From NCBI GenBank assembly GCA_013423325.1, contig BLJB01000029.1, positions 124,141 through 188,140 of the forward strand: a stretch of 64,000 bases of DNA, read 5' to 3'. The translations under genes and the position numbers were made by a program. Shown piece after piece: positions 21,246-32,796 of the stretch. The notes under the pieces are model-generated. The model had not been told where the DNA came from. It worked only from the letters and a program-made list of their open reading frames with translations, and did no database searches. The DNA is from Usnea hakonensis. Its lineage: Eukaryota > Ascomycota > Lecanoromycetes > Lecanorales > Parmeliaceae. Every line of letters begins with the position of its first letter. The stretch's first letter is position 1.

Positions 21246-22471
21246 ATGGCGGTTGAATCCAAATATGACCCAAAAGACATGGTACATCTGCCGTCAGCAC
21301 CTTAAAATACAGCCCGCAAATATTGATTTAGCATAGGTCTTCCGTCACCTCGGACCAACAGGTCTCAAGGTCTCAATTTTCTCTCTTGGTATGATCAGGC
21401 GATAGCCCAAGTACTGCCGACGACTCTGACAGCCTTCGCAGGTGGATGGCTCACCTATGGCGGCACTCAGAAGGGGAACATTGTGAAGGATTGCTTGCAA
21501 GCTGCGTGGGATCATGGCGTCAATACATTCGACACTGCTGAGGTATATTTCTTCTCCTGCTATCAAATCCATTAGAGCATCCAAAGGCTAACCCCCTGGC
21601 AAACTTGTAGGTCTATGCTAATGGCCAATGCGAAATCGAAATGGGCACCGCCCTGAAAGAGCTCGCCTGGCCCCGCGACGAATACGTCCTCATCACAAAA
21701 GTCTTCTTCGGCACCGGCCGCAAGGAACCCAACACCCGCGGTCTTTCTAAGAAACACGTTGTGGAAGGACTCAAGAGCTCCCTGGCCCGCCTGCAGCAAC
21801 CATACGTCGATGTCGTCTTCGCCCACCGACCCGACTACGCCACCCCAATGAAAGAAATCGTCGAGGGCTTCACGCAAGCTATTCGAAACCTCAACCTGGC
21901 ATACTACTGGGGCACGAGTGAATGGTCCGCCGTGCAGATCATGGAAGCCACGCAGATTGCGGAAAGATACAACCTCATTCCCCCCATTGCTGAACAACCG
22001 CAATACAACGCCTTCCACCGCGAACGCTTCGAGGTCGAATACGCGCCGGTATTCGACCAGTTCAGCTACGGCACGACGATCTGGTCGCCTCTGGCGAGCG
22101 GGCTTCTGACGGGAAAATACAACAACGGCATCCCGGAAGGGTCCCGCCTGCACAACCACGGCGAGCTGTTCAGCAGCAAAATCAAAGAACTCCAGTCCCC
22201 CGAGGGCAAAGCCCAGATCGAAAAAGTGAAACAACTCACCGCCATCGCCGAGAAGCTGGGCGGCTCGGCGTCCCAGCTCGCCCTCGCGTGGGCGGCCAAG
22301 AACCCAAACGTCAGCACCGTCATCCTCGGCGCTACGAAACCGGAGCAGATTGTCGACAATTGCAAGGCGGTGAGCCTGCTGGCCAAGCTGACGGACGAGC
22401 ACATGGAGGAGATTGAAGGCATTTTGAAGAACAAGCCCGCGGGGCCCAGCAAGTATGGCCGTGAGAGGTAG
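21246..22471 (+). CDS. aldo-keto reductase of the Kv-beta (AKR6) type
   Basis: Four exons (21246-21281, 21337-21388, 21442-21542, 21611-22471) give about 349 residues. The start MAVESKYDPKDM joins VFRHLGPTGLKVSIFSLGGW, the usual opening of this family. The catalytic tetrad is visible: Asp and Tyr in NTFDTAEVYANGQ, Lys in VLITKVFFG and His in VDVVFAHRPD. NADPH-binding elements AEQPQYN, SPLASGLLTGKY and ILGATKPEQI are present. These proteins reduce aldehydes or ketones with NADPH in the cytosol. They resemble potassium-channel beta subunits in sequence, but in fungi no channel link is established. The last exon is C-rich at third positions except for its final 100 bases, which turn G-rich. Confidence 0.93.
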
Positions 22472-23213
22472 GTTGGTTCAGCGGGTCCCTTTTCTTTCCG
22501 GATCAGACATGCATATAATAAAGCAAATCTGGCTGGCTGGCTCTTGGCTCACATAAGCGTGTAATCATAGACGTATCGTCAATGAGAGGAAGCGAAGGAA
22601 GTTGAAGTTATAGATTCAGAAGTTGTAGATGAAGAATGATCATTCTACAAAATACCTTCTCCCCCATCTTATCTCCTCGGATCCACCCCACAACTAAAAC
22701 AACCCTTCTCCATCGACATCATCCAACCCCCACCTCTCGCCCCCTTTCGAAAAAAGGACATGCACCCACTCACACACCGCATACCATCCCATCCCCCTCT
22801 CCCCAGTAATGCCCTCATCCAGGGTGTGTATGGTGTGATGTGATGTATAAGCTACGATATACGTGTGCGAAAATATATATATATATATGTGGTATAATAT
22901 AGAGTACAAGGTTGAGGATGTGCAGCTTGGGGATGTCTCTCTCTCTCTCTCTGAGTGTGTGTACACAATATAGTCGATGTGTGGTGTGGTTGAACGGTGT
23001 GCGTGTTAGTATTTAGTAGTCAAATAAAGTTTCGATTTCCTATCCAATGATGAAGTTGATTTTATTATTTCCTAGTAGTAGTATTCGTAGTAGTAGTAGT
23101 ATATACCTCATAACTCAATTCCTCACAGCCCAAACGCGTTTAAACGGCTCAAAAAAGAACGCTTCATAGCAGCCACCCCCCCCCCTCCCCCCTCCCCCCT
23201 CCTCCCCCCCAAT
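22472..23213. other. intergenic region between convergent genes, rich in simple repeats
   Basis: Contains an (AT)n run near 22873-22888, a (CT)n run near 22934-22952, a TAG/TAGT run near 23082-23102, and a C-rich tract near 23176-23210. The genes on both sides point toward it. No gene is seen. Confidence 0.6.
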
Positions 23214-24321
23214 CTACCCCAACGGTCCGAAACTCCTCACACTCCGATTAGCAGCCAACTCAAACGTCTCCCTATCCCCCTCCAACTCCTGCCTCCAACC
23301 ACTCGACCGTGGCGGCGGCGGCAGCGCGACTTCCTGACCGCCGCTCTCAAGCAGCAAGCCCTCCGCATCATTCCCCTGCGTCTGCGCATGCGCATGCGTC
23401 TGATCCGGAAACGCATTGTGGCTGTCGTCGTTGTAGTTGTGGTTGTCGTTGTACTCGACGTACGTGGGGGGCCTGGTGGAGTCGTCTTGGTCGCGGGAGT
23501 AATCCGCTTCGATGATGCGGGGGTCGGAGAAGGGGCCGTTGTAGAAAGGGTCGTAGCGTTCGTGGTTGAGGGCGGAGCGGGAGCGGGCGAGGCGGGCGGC
23601 GATGCGGGAGCGGTGGTAGACGACGGAGCCGTAGATGAGGGTGGAAATGAAGGCCGTGCTGGAGAGGGGAGGGGATGGTGTTAGCTGCGAAGTCTTTTTT
23701 TTTATTTTTTTCTGTGCTCTTTTTTGGCTGGCTGCGCTCTTGTCTGGTTTGTGTTGTTCGCGTGGGTGTGTGGGAGTGGTGTCTTGCGATGTTCACGAGG
23801 AGGGGGGAAGGGAACTGCGAATGGAAAGGGAGGATGGCGAGCTTACAAAAGTACCACGGCCTCTATCAACACGCCCCACATTATATACTCGTCACTGCCG
23901 AGGTCATCGTTTGTCCACACTGCGGACGCCAAGATGGTGAGCATGAAGATTATGAACCACAGACCCGTCTTCACGCATTGGAATACGAGATAGGTGAGTG
24001 GTTTCAGCGTTCCACGCGCGAAGAGAATGATCTCGGCCTTGTCGAGGATGATGCAGATGAAACAAATGAGCATGGTAAGAATCCCGACTCTGTTTTGGGA
24101 AGGGAATACGTTAGTTGGCTGATTTTCTGGATGGGGCTGGTGGTGACAGAGGGGATTGGGGAGGAGGGAGAATACGCTGAAGCGACGGTTATCAGAGAAG
24201 CCCAGATCTGGACGCCGAGGTGGAAAGTCACGAGGAGGACCTGGATGAACCAGAAGGGTATGAGGACGCGTTTCAACCAAGGGGTGTTGCGATGGAATCT
24301 CTTGGTGGTTGATTTTGGCAT
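23214..24321 (-). CDS. four-helix MARVEL-like membrane protein
   Basis: Exons on the reverse strand are 24321-24176, 24089-23847 and 23658-23214, together about 277 residues. Splicing is fixed by phase: GTATTC...CAG joins ITVASA to VGILTML, and GTAAGC...CAG joins EAVVL to FTAFISTL. Four hydrophobic helices are visible: IPFWFIQVLLVTFHLGVQIW, VGILTMLICFICIILDKAEI, a third around VKTGLWFIIFMLTILASAVW, and a fourth spanning WGVLIEAVVLFTAFISTLIY. A polar tail of about 140 residues with YD/NDN repeats, HAHAQTQ and a PPPPR run follows and is probably cytosolic. The layout matches fungal MARVEL-domain proteins, which sit in plasma-membrane or vesicle microdomains; the precise role is unknown. The start was chosen at the first ATG, before a basic N terminus (PKSTTKRFHR). 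Confidence 0.75.
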
Positions 24322-25446
24322 TTTGGTTGTGATGGTGTTTGATTGGTGCTAAGATTTCGGAGGTGATTATCGATTTAGGAAATATAAGTAACTCTTATCG
24401 CGAGAAATAATGTCGTCAAAGGTAGCGAACAAGAGTAGGATATATAATAATATAGTAACAAAGCTCGATCTTTCTGAGGCAAGAGAAAGTAAGACAAGCT
24501 TGAATCGTAAATTGACAGATACAACGAAAGGAGTCAAATACTCAAAGCCGTGGATTCTCAAATCTTCAGAATTCCAAGAATAAGAACAGCGAGCAAGAAG
24601 AAATACAACAGCAGAGGAGAGAGAATGCAAAAAAAGAAAGATCAACGGCTCGATACTGTACTGCCTCAATAATACTCCGGGACCTTGATCTCCTAGCGAA
24701 AACATGGCCCCCATACGACGTGTTTCACGCTCAACCCTAGAGCGGGAACATACATATCTATCTAGCTAGTCATCGATGGGCTACTGCAAGACCCGTCTTG
24801 TGTCTAGCCGTCGCATCATGATTGGCTGCGCTCATGCGACGACTAAGGATAGTCTTTCAGATCAAACGGCTGGTGTCTGAGATATTTATATTTTGGGATG
24901 GCTCGAATTGGGTTGAGTCGAAAAACAAGGTAGAATATTTGAGGTAAAAATAGCGTTTGTATAACATTTTGCATTAATCTTGCATAAGTCTTGCATAAAG
25001 TCAGGGCTGAGCTCATTCGATAGTCAAACAATACGAAGTACATGACGCTCAATCAACTCAAGATTCCACATCATCTTCTCTTCCCCTTGTCATGCAAATC
25101 CTCAAGGTACTAATGCGACGAGGAAGTCCCCATCCACAAACTCTGACCCTAGACTCAAGCTACTTTCGGAAGGCAGCCCCAGTCACAGTCATGACTTTTG
25201 GTATATGGGTCCATCTACCACCAAAGTGGCCTCTCCAATAAAATCATAGGCAACTCAAGCACAATGAGGGCGAAGACCTTACCGGAATTTTCAAAAACCA
25301 TCACCGCGTCCTCCCAAACTTTTTCATCCCTCCTTGCGTCTTGATTGGGTAAAGCGTGTTTAGTGAAGACCTTGAATTCTGCATGAGCAGGTATGAGCAA
25401 TTTGGCGGTCAATTCCATGACAGGCATATGTCAGCGATTCGACGAA
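24322..25446. other. gene-free sequence
   Basis: Open frames here are short and lack motifs on both strands. No gene, RNA gene or transposon feature is seen. Confidence 0.5.
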
Positions 25447-26230
25447 GACCTATATTTTCCCCAGCGTTAGAGCCAAGTACCAAGATGCTTTATCCGAAGC
25501 TCGGATTCCTATCATTTCAATCATCATCGCGGGTGTATGTGCAGGCTCAGAATTGGCGAGGAATCTTCATCGGGTCGGAAGGGAGATCGAATACTGGCCT
25601 TTTGTATGTGTCCGTGCCTGCTCATCTTCTTGCTCTCTAATCCTCTCATCCCTGACTTAGGTATTGGACTTGGCTGATCAAAGACCTATATTTTCCCCAG
25701 TGGTTAGAGCCGAGTACGAAGATGCTTTATCCGAATCTCGGATTCCTATCAACCTCTCATCATCGCAGAACAAGTGCAGGCTCAGAAGCGGCAAGGAATC
25801 TTCATCGATACGGAAGGGAGATCAAATACTGGCCCTTGTAGGTGTCTATGCCTCTCCGCTTCAAGGATCTTCTGCTTCGGTATTCAACTTGGCTGATCAA
25901 GGGCCTATGTTTTCCCCAGTGGTTAGAACCGAGTACCAAGATGCTTTATCCGAACCTCGGATCCTTCGATACCCATGTCATCACTGCGGGGGGGGGGGAA
26001 AGTGTAGGCTCAGAATTGGGAGAGAATCTTCATCAATACGGAAGGGAGATCGTATACTGGCCTTTGTAGGTGTTTATGCCTCCCCGCTTCAATTGATTTC
26101 GGCCCTAGTATCTCGACTTGGCTGATCAATGGCCTATATTTTGCCCAGTGCTAGAGGCGAGTATCGACAAGGTGCGCTATGCGAATCCTATTATACAAAT
26201 CTATCATTGCAGTGGACCATTGCAATGAGC
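25447..26230 (+). repeat. degenerate tandem array with exon/intron-like units
   Basis: Three full copies and one worn copy of a unit of about 220-236 bp. The shared start of each unit is CCTATATTTTCCCCAG (ending at 25464, 25700, 25919 and, as CCTATATTTTGCCCAG, at 26148). It is followed by a segment such as GAGTACGAAGATGCTTTATC, then ATACTGGCC and a donor-like GTATGT or GTAGGT, then CTTGGCTGATCAA before the next CCCCAG. In the first copy one frame reads VRAKYQDALSEARIPIISII and continues open to YWPF at the donor-like site. Indels and frame changes between copies indicate that the array is not a working gene now. The family is not recognised. Confidence 0.75.
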
Positions 26231-27731
26231 TCACACGTGGGTCGACATCGTCGTTCCAGAAACGGGGGATGGAGAATTGGCCTTCGCATATGTCCAAGGT
26301 GATTTCGTAGCCTTCCTTCCTTTGCGGTCGGTGATGGTTGCGGAGTGACCTGGGGCATTGCACTGGTCAGCGAGAGACAATGATGACAGACTCAGACATT
26401 GTATATCCACTGCGGCTACACTTAACTGTGTTAGCAGCGTATGGAAGATGTCTGGTGATTTCTGAGCCTCTCGCAAGAGTAGCCTGCCCACAACAGCACG
26501 GCAGTGTACTATCGGGCCACGAGGAGATGCTGCATTGAATTAAAGAATGATGGGGAACGGGCAATGCACTCATGTACTCGAGCGGGTGTGAGATGAGAAG
26601 GTGAAGATGTGGGCAGATGATGGAGTAAACAAAAGACTTTCAAGTTGGGAAAAGATATTGGGCAGGCTAGCCAAATACACCTTCCCAGATGTTTTCTCCA
26701 AAGCATGGGAAGGACCCGATGCTACCTTGGAAATATGCTCTTTCCATCTGGGTAGGTCCCACTCACTAAATGACTACCACTGACATACAAATAGGTCATT
26801 TATGCGTTATGATTACGATCTCGTTTACTCTTGCTAATCGAAAGGTTATTTTATATCCACAGATTTACAGCATGAGAGGAGGTTGTAGCTTCTCGAAACA
26901 ATTTTTCGGAAACCCGGTCTGCTGCCAGCTACCTCAGGTCTATCAGGCAAGTACGAATATTCTTATGGAGGAAACTACCTAAGACCTTCTGATGAGCTAG
27001 CCGACGCTATACTTGACGTTTGGGCGAGACACAAGCATATATCTACAACTTTCTTTGTTTGAATTCAAGTCTTATATCTTTTCAAAGTGAAAGATCGCAC
27101 CCGAGTTCGAGGTGGAAAGTATTGGCATTGCATGTCCTAGCATTGCATTGACTGCTGCATAATGATAGAGAGCTTTTGATTTGACCGGGTCTTCATGAGT
27201 GCATTCTTCTTTCTTCTGCAGTCTGAATAGCAAATCACGATCTCACTTCTCCATTCGTATTCTGGCTTCTCTATCGATATCCGAACGCTAATAAACAGAC
27301 CAAAGACTACTCTTATCAAGCCCGTTTCGCCACGAAGGGGTATATCTTCAAAAATGTGGCCCTCAGCATCGCTGAATAGACAGTGGTCTACCTGTCTGAC
27401 GTCGTGTGCTACGCCCTCATATATCCCTCGCTACATTCCAAGCGCAGCACACAGCCAAAAACATACACTACTCTTCCTACAAAGCCACTCCAGTCTTTGC
27501 ATACAGCGGGAGAGTACTTACCAAGATGCTTACTCTTCGCAAAGATATTGGAGGCTGAATAGAACTCAGGTCCCACAAGAACGATCTGTGATCCCCTCAC
27601 CAGAGAAGCATTCCTCCCCCAACAGGGACCCCATCACCTTCTCCCCCGCACAGCAAGCATATAGACCACCACCACAATCCCAATCCAAAACCTCTTCCGT
27701 CAACCATAACCAACTATCCCACATCTTCCCC

Positions 27732-27771
<40 letters not shown>

Positions 27772-29317
27772 ACCCTCCCCCCCCCCCTCCCCCCCCCCCC
27801 CCCCACCACCAATATGACCCACTCCCCCCCATCACAAACCCACCACCCCACCGCAACCCCCAGCAAACACACAAACTCGCCACTCACCAGAACTTCCACC
27901 AACCCCCATCACACAGACAACCACACCGTCCTCAACAACAAGCGCCATGAAAATAGTGCGAACAAGTTCCCGCGCCAATTTGTTTATAGAAGCAGTAAAA
28001 CGCAACCTTTGCTGAATCTCCTGAAATAGGGGAACGAGGGCGGTCGGGGGAGACTGGATTATTCAAATTTAGGAAAGGGAAGGACGCTTTGTATATTTAA
28101 CAGCAATATATCGTCTCTGCTCTATATATTCCAAGGGCTAGGAATACTGCCAATTCGAACATAACGGAACGTTTAACAACCTAAATAATAGGCAATACCA
28201 TTCGCGCCGTGCGCGAAGAAGGCTCTTGATAAACTCTCTAAGCATACTTTACTCATTCCAACCAGCACAGCTCTTCAAACCAATCATCCCAGCATCCAAA
28301 CCACCCATAGCATCTCATACAACTCCAAAGATAGAAAGAAATGGATTTCACAAAAACGGCATAAATCTACCATCTACATATACCGTCCGTATAAGATAAT
28401 AAGATACCCCTCATGCTGAGCCTCTCTTTCCAGATCCCTTTCATCACCGCGCACCCCATCCACCCCATCTGTCTGCTAGATATACGTATTTATACCTCCA
28501 AGTCCCATGCGCAGCCATGAGCACCAACGGCTACACGTCGTAGACTTTCTATTAAAGTATCTAGTGAGTGAGTGCTGCATAAGAGATTTCTTGAAGTTGA
28601 AAAAAAGACCGGAGCGCAGGTCGTGAAACGACACTACTTTTATGTCCTGCGAATTGGTAGTAAGGTATATACAAAGTTTTGGGTCGGAACTGCCCATGAG
28701 CTAGAGATGGACCATGAGTGAGGGAGTGATACGGAGACTTTCTGATTTTCGAGACGGACAGGAATACGATTATGCAATCAGCTCATCGGATGAGAGACAG
28801 GTACCGATTATACACATATGCGTAGAAGTCAGGTGTCGTAAGCAAGGATGAGTAAGGAACCAGTAAGGCAAGGTAATTTGAACCTTTGCCTTTGTTCGGA
28901 AATAGCTAAGCTCATGCCTCCAAGGTAGGTACTTACTTGTTTGTCTTTCGGAAAGATACCGAGGACGGTGTCGACATGTAAAGAAAGGAAAACTGATGAG
29001 GTGATGAATGGCTATGGACGGAATGCATGTCGCTGCAAGTAGGAGGGCAAAATGCAGGAAGATTAGATAAGGGGGTGTATCGGCAAACCAAATTCGCCAG
29101 ATCACGCGCACATGCAGCGTAATGCACGGTCATACACGCTGGTAGCCAAGCCCAGCTCCCTCCTAATTTGGTTAGAGGAGGTGCATCTCCGGGACTTTTC
29201 TCCTCGTGGAGGATTGTGGGGTGGATGGGTAGTGTAAGGATCGGTCAAATAATGCCTTGTCCCTATTTTCCACTCGAGTGATAGAATTTTTGACTCTTCG
29301 GCTTCTAGTACTTAGAA
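26231..29317. other. 3-kb gene-poor region with C tract
   Basis: No supported gene. Long proline or glycine open frames at 27350-27950 are created by the poly-C tract and are not taken as coding. The rest is short unrelated frames on both strands. Confidence 0.5.
27733..27804 (+). repeat. poly-C tract, nearly pure
   Basis: A run of about 39 C (27733-27771) is followed, after ACCCT, by further C runs broken by single T or A bases up to 27804. It resembles the tract at 8702-8770 but lies outside any gene I can support. Confidence 0.95.
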
Positions 29318-31211
29318 ATGTCTATCACAAACGACCCTGAACATTTCGTCGGTAACTCGTTCGACTACTTGATTATTGGAGGTGGCACAGCCGGGCTCGC
29401 TGTCGCCACCCGTCTCTCCGAGAACCCCAATATTACCGTGGGCGTTCTTGAAGCTGGCGCTGCAAAGCTCAATGACGCCTCGATCCTCACCCCAATCAAA
29501 TTTCCGACTCTAGCTGGGCATGAGGAGTATGATTGGATGATGAAAACTGTAGGCCAGGTAATTTGAACTCAAGTTTCATGCCGTGGTGCTGGGGAAATCT
29601 CTGAAAAACAGATAGCCTGGAACCAACAATCTTATCCATGCCTATCCTCGCGGTAAAGTACTAGGCGGCTCTAGCGCCATCAACTATATGGTGTATGTGC
29701 GCGGACAGGCTACAGAATACAACGACTGGGCCCGAATTACTGGATACCAAAGCTGGGCTTGGTCTGGTCTCCAACCTTTCTTCCTCAAACATGAAGCAAT
29801 GACTGTGCCAGCACAAAAAGAAGCAGATACAGCGTCGAACACAACGAGAGTTTTCAAGAATGAGTTCCATGGTACCTCTGGCCCCATCAAGACGAGCTTT
29901 GGAAATTGGTCTGCGCCTGCGGAAGAAGCCTGGCATCAGACTGGAAGAAAGATGGGATTGCAGTGGACCGCACCGGAAGATGCCTGGAGCGGATCTCATC
30001 TGGGAGGCTATTCAAATCTTAGCACGATCGACAGGAGTCAGGGCCCTGGCACGAGGAGCTACGCCGTGACTGGGTACTTGGCACCTAATTCCACAAGACG
30101 CAATCTCAGTGTTTTGACTGAAGCAACTGTGACAAAAATCCTATTAGATCGGAACGCGGGAATCCCGACCTCGACAGGAGCGACTTTCCGGAGCAATGGA
30201 CAGGAGTTTACCGTTTCTGCCAGACGAGAGGTCATCCTCGCCGCCGGGGCGGTGCAGACGCCGCAAATATTGGAGCTCTCCGGCATTGGGAGGGGCGACG
30301 TTCTCCGATCAGTTGGATTAGAATGCATAGTCGAGAACGAAAGAGTTGGTGAGCAGTTCTTGGATCACCCATTAACACTTGTGTCGTACAATATGGTCGA
30401 TGGGGAATTTTCGCTGGATCATATGACCCAGCAGGCCGTGGTAGGAGAAGCCATGCAGAGATATGGCCAGGGTGAAGGCGGCCCACTGGCAAATGCAGTC
30501 AGTGGAAATGCTTTTCTTGCAATTGCACAGATAGCGACCCCGGAAGAGATGGCTAGGATCAACCACGCGGTACATCAATAATTAGAATCTTCTCCAGACC
30601 GGTGGACGGAAGCCGAACGCAAGATTCTCGCCGAGAGGATCAACGACCCACGTTGTGCAAGCCTACAAATCGTATTTGTCCCAGCGACCCTAGACCCTAG
30701 TCGATTTGACAGTCCAACGATGCTCCTAGCGCCAGGTGTGGGAAAATGTCGATGCTCCATTATCGTCGCAGACTCGCATCCATTTTCAAAAGGATCGATC
30801 CATATTCAGAACAAAGACCCCACGGTGCAGCCAAAAATCGATCCTCAGTTTTTGCAGAGCAGAGTGGATGTCGAGATGTTGTCAGTTGGTATTCGTATTG
30901 CGGATGCAATGTCTCGACGCAAACCATTAGCAGATAAAATCCACTCGAGGGTCTTTCCAAATCCGGACATGGACATGCAGGATCCCAGGCAGCGGGAAGA
31001 GTATCTTCGCGCCCACACGGGTTCAGAGTATCATCCGTGAGGTACGGCTGCTCTGGGACAGGTGGTTGATGAGCAGCTGAAAGTATTCGGTGTTCAGGCG
31101 CTCAGGGTTGTTGACGCTAGCATTATTCCAATGCATCTATCTGGTAACATCCAGGCTGTAGTGTACGCCATCGCTGAGAAGGCAGCTGATCTCATCAAGA
31201 GCGATCAGTGA
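29318..31211 (+). pseudogene. GMC oxidoreductase pseudogene with two in-frame stops
   Basis: Exon 1 is 29318-29557 and exon 2 runs 29616-31211 (58-bp intron, GTAATT...GATAG). The frame would give about 611 residues, normal for glucose-methanol-choline oxidoreductases. Seen in order: the FAD-binding dinucleotide motif IIGGGTAGLAVATRLSE with LEAG, the GMC signature YPRGKVLGGSSAINYMVYVRG, the second signature GAVQTPQILELSGIG, and the C-terminal catalytic region EYHP-x-GTAALGQVVDEQL with HLSGNIQ. Two stops interrupt this single frame: TAA at 30579-30581, between AVHQ and LESSPDRW, and TGA at 31038-31040, exactly between HP and GT of the catalytic motif. No intron of workable size removes either stop. 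Frame and motifs are otherwise preserved, so inactivation looks recent. Such enzymes oxidise alcohols or sugars, often secreted, but no signal peptide is seen here. Confidence 0.88.
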
Positions 31212-31802
31212 GGGTAGCAGGGGGCCAATTACAACGTCGTCAAATCCTACCTTGCCTCGAAAGCAAATGAGTATCCACATGATTAGACCATTAGTAGTTT
31301 CTCCTCACAGTTCACTTAACAGATATCCTTATAATACTCTGTGTCTGGTGTCTTCAAGGAGCTCAATCTCAGCAGTCTCAGCAATCAACGCGGATGAGTT
31401 GTGCGATTTCATCTTTTGCGTCTGCCCACTAGGCTGGCACTACTGTAATATTGACCTTGATTGGAGAGGGCGGAGAGCTTCAAGATAGGAGTAGTATGAA
31501 ATGATCAGGGAGAGGGAGGAAGGCAGGGAAATGAGCACAAGACCGGCTTGATTGGGATATGCATCACGGACTTAACGTTCGATAAACGCCGGTTGCCGAG
31601 AATCATTTCCGATCGCCATGAGTGTGGCTATCAAGGTTGAAATCACAGTGAGAGAAGAATCCCATGAATGCAAAGAGACGATTCATTTGCAATCATGTTA
31701 TCCTACTCTTCCTACACACCTCTTTGTTGTGCCACGCCTGCAAACCTATCGTCCCACCATTTCGGCATCTCGAGCAGACGAGGGTAGTAGCCATCGTTCA
31801 AC
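31212..31802. other. intergenic region
   Basis: Nothing supported; it should contain the promoter of the dienelactone-hydrolase-like gene. Confidence 0.5.
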
Positions 31803-32796
31803 ATGGCGGCGAGCAATGATGAATACAAACCCACTGGACACTACGAAACGCTGGGCGATATGGAAGCCTGTAAGCCAACAAAGAATGCTTCTGAACCTTG
31901 TGTTAATAGTGACTGACACGGCTTCTCCACCATCAAAGACATTACAGGCTCCGAATCGTCCCACCACGCCATCATTGCCATCTTCGATGCCTTTGGCTTC
32001 CGCCAGCCCACCCTTCGCGGCGCAGATCTTCTCGCTGCCTCTGTGCCGTGCCTGGTCGTCATGCCCGACCTGTTCAAGGGTAGTCCAGCAGACCCAGATT
32101 GGTTTCCGACAGACACAGAGGAAAAGGCGCGGGCGTTGGAAGGATTCAAGCCTAGAGCATACAATGCAACCCTCGTACCCACAATCATTCAAGCAGGTGC
32201 CGATGCGAAGCTGAGATGGCCGTCCGTGCAAGCTTGGGGCTCTTTCGGCCTTGGTTGGGGTGGGAAGGTAAGGACACTTATTGCAGCCATTATAACTGTA
32301 CTTCTTTACTTGGACATTGTACGCTGCGGTACCTGATACCTTGTTACTTTTCCAGCTGGTGTCGCAGGCATCGGGTATGGGGACTCCATTTAAAGTGTCC
32401 GGTCAAGCCTACCCTTCGTGAGTCAACATCTTAAAGCAAGTGGCCTTTAGCGTCATCGGTGTCCGACTCATCAGAAACGCAGGCAACCTACAAAGGAAGA
32501 CGCCGAGAATATAACAATCCCTCACATTTGCCTAGCCTCTTCCGGTGAAAGGGAGAAAGTGAAGCAGTACGCACAGGTCTTCAGTGGCCAGGGACGCGTC
32601 GGTGAAGTGGACACATACGGTTCCATGTCTCATGGCTGGATGGGGGCGAAATCGGACCTCAGCAAAAAGGAGAATCTTAACGAATTCGAGCGAGGGTATG
32701 CGGTTTGCAAAAGACAACTTGCCAGTCTTCCGGCTTGCTAATGTGCTACAATACAGTTACAAGCAGACCGCTCGCTTCTTTGCCGCCCATCTTTGA
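31803..32796 (+). CDS. dienelactone-hydrolase-like protein lacking catalytic Cys and Asp
   Basis: Five exons (31803-31869, 31939-32267, 32356-32417, 32483-32695, 32757-32796) encode about 236 residues. The first intron (GTAAGC...CAAAG, with the branch CTGAC at 31913) removes an apparent stop and gives GDMEAYITGSESSHHAIIA, the usual family sequence. FDAFGFRQPTLRGADLLA, WGSFGLGWGGK, GTPFKVSGQAYP, ITIPHICLAS and SHGWMGAK place it in the fungal dienelactone hydrolase/AIM2-like alpha-beta hydrolases. In that family the nucleophile elbow is GLCWGGK or GFCWGGK; here it is GLGWGGK, so Cys is replaced by Gly. The catalytic Asp region, normally ASKDE, reads ASSGE. Only the His (HGWMG) remains. The protein is probably not an active hydrolase of this mechanism. 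It lies between two broken genes. Confidence 0.8.

Noticed and set aside
21572..22402. Long open frame on the reverse strand opposite the AKR gene
   Set aside because: It is a shadow of the C-rich forward coding sequence; the forward product has all family motifs.
25664..26125. A 153-residue open frame through two units of the tandem array as a working gene
   Set aside because: The frame crosses the donor-like and acceptor-like signals, other copies do not keep it, and no family is recognised.
27354..27950. Long proline-rich or glycine-rich open frames
   Set aside because: They exist on both strands only because the poly-C tract cannot form stop codons. No other coding sign is present.
31038..31040. 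TGA in the HPxGT motif of the GMC gene as a selenocysteine codon
   Set aside because: A second stop (TAA at 30579) lies upstream in the same frame, and filamentous ascomycetes are not known to use selenocysteine. A pseudogene is simpler.
31803..31938. In-frame TGA at 31914 in the dienelactone-hydrolase-like gene as a nonsense mutation
   Set aside because: A GTAAGC donor at 31870 and AAG acceptor at 31938 place the TGA inside an intron, where it is part of the branch-like CTGAC. The joined protein GDMEAYITGSE fits the family.
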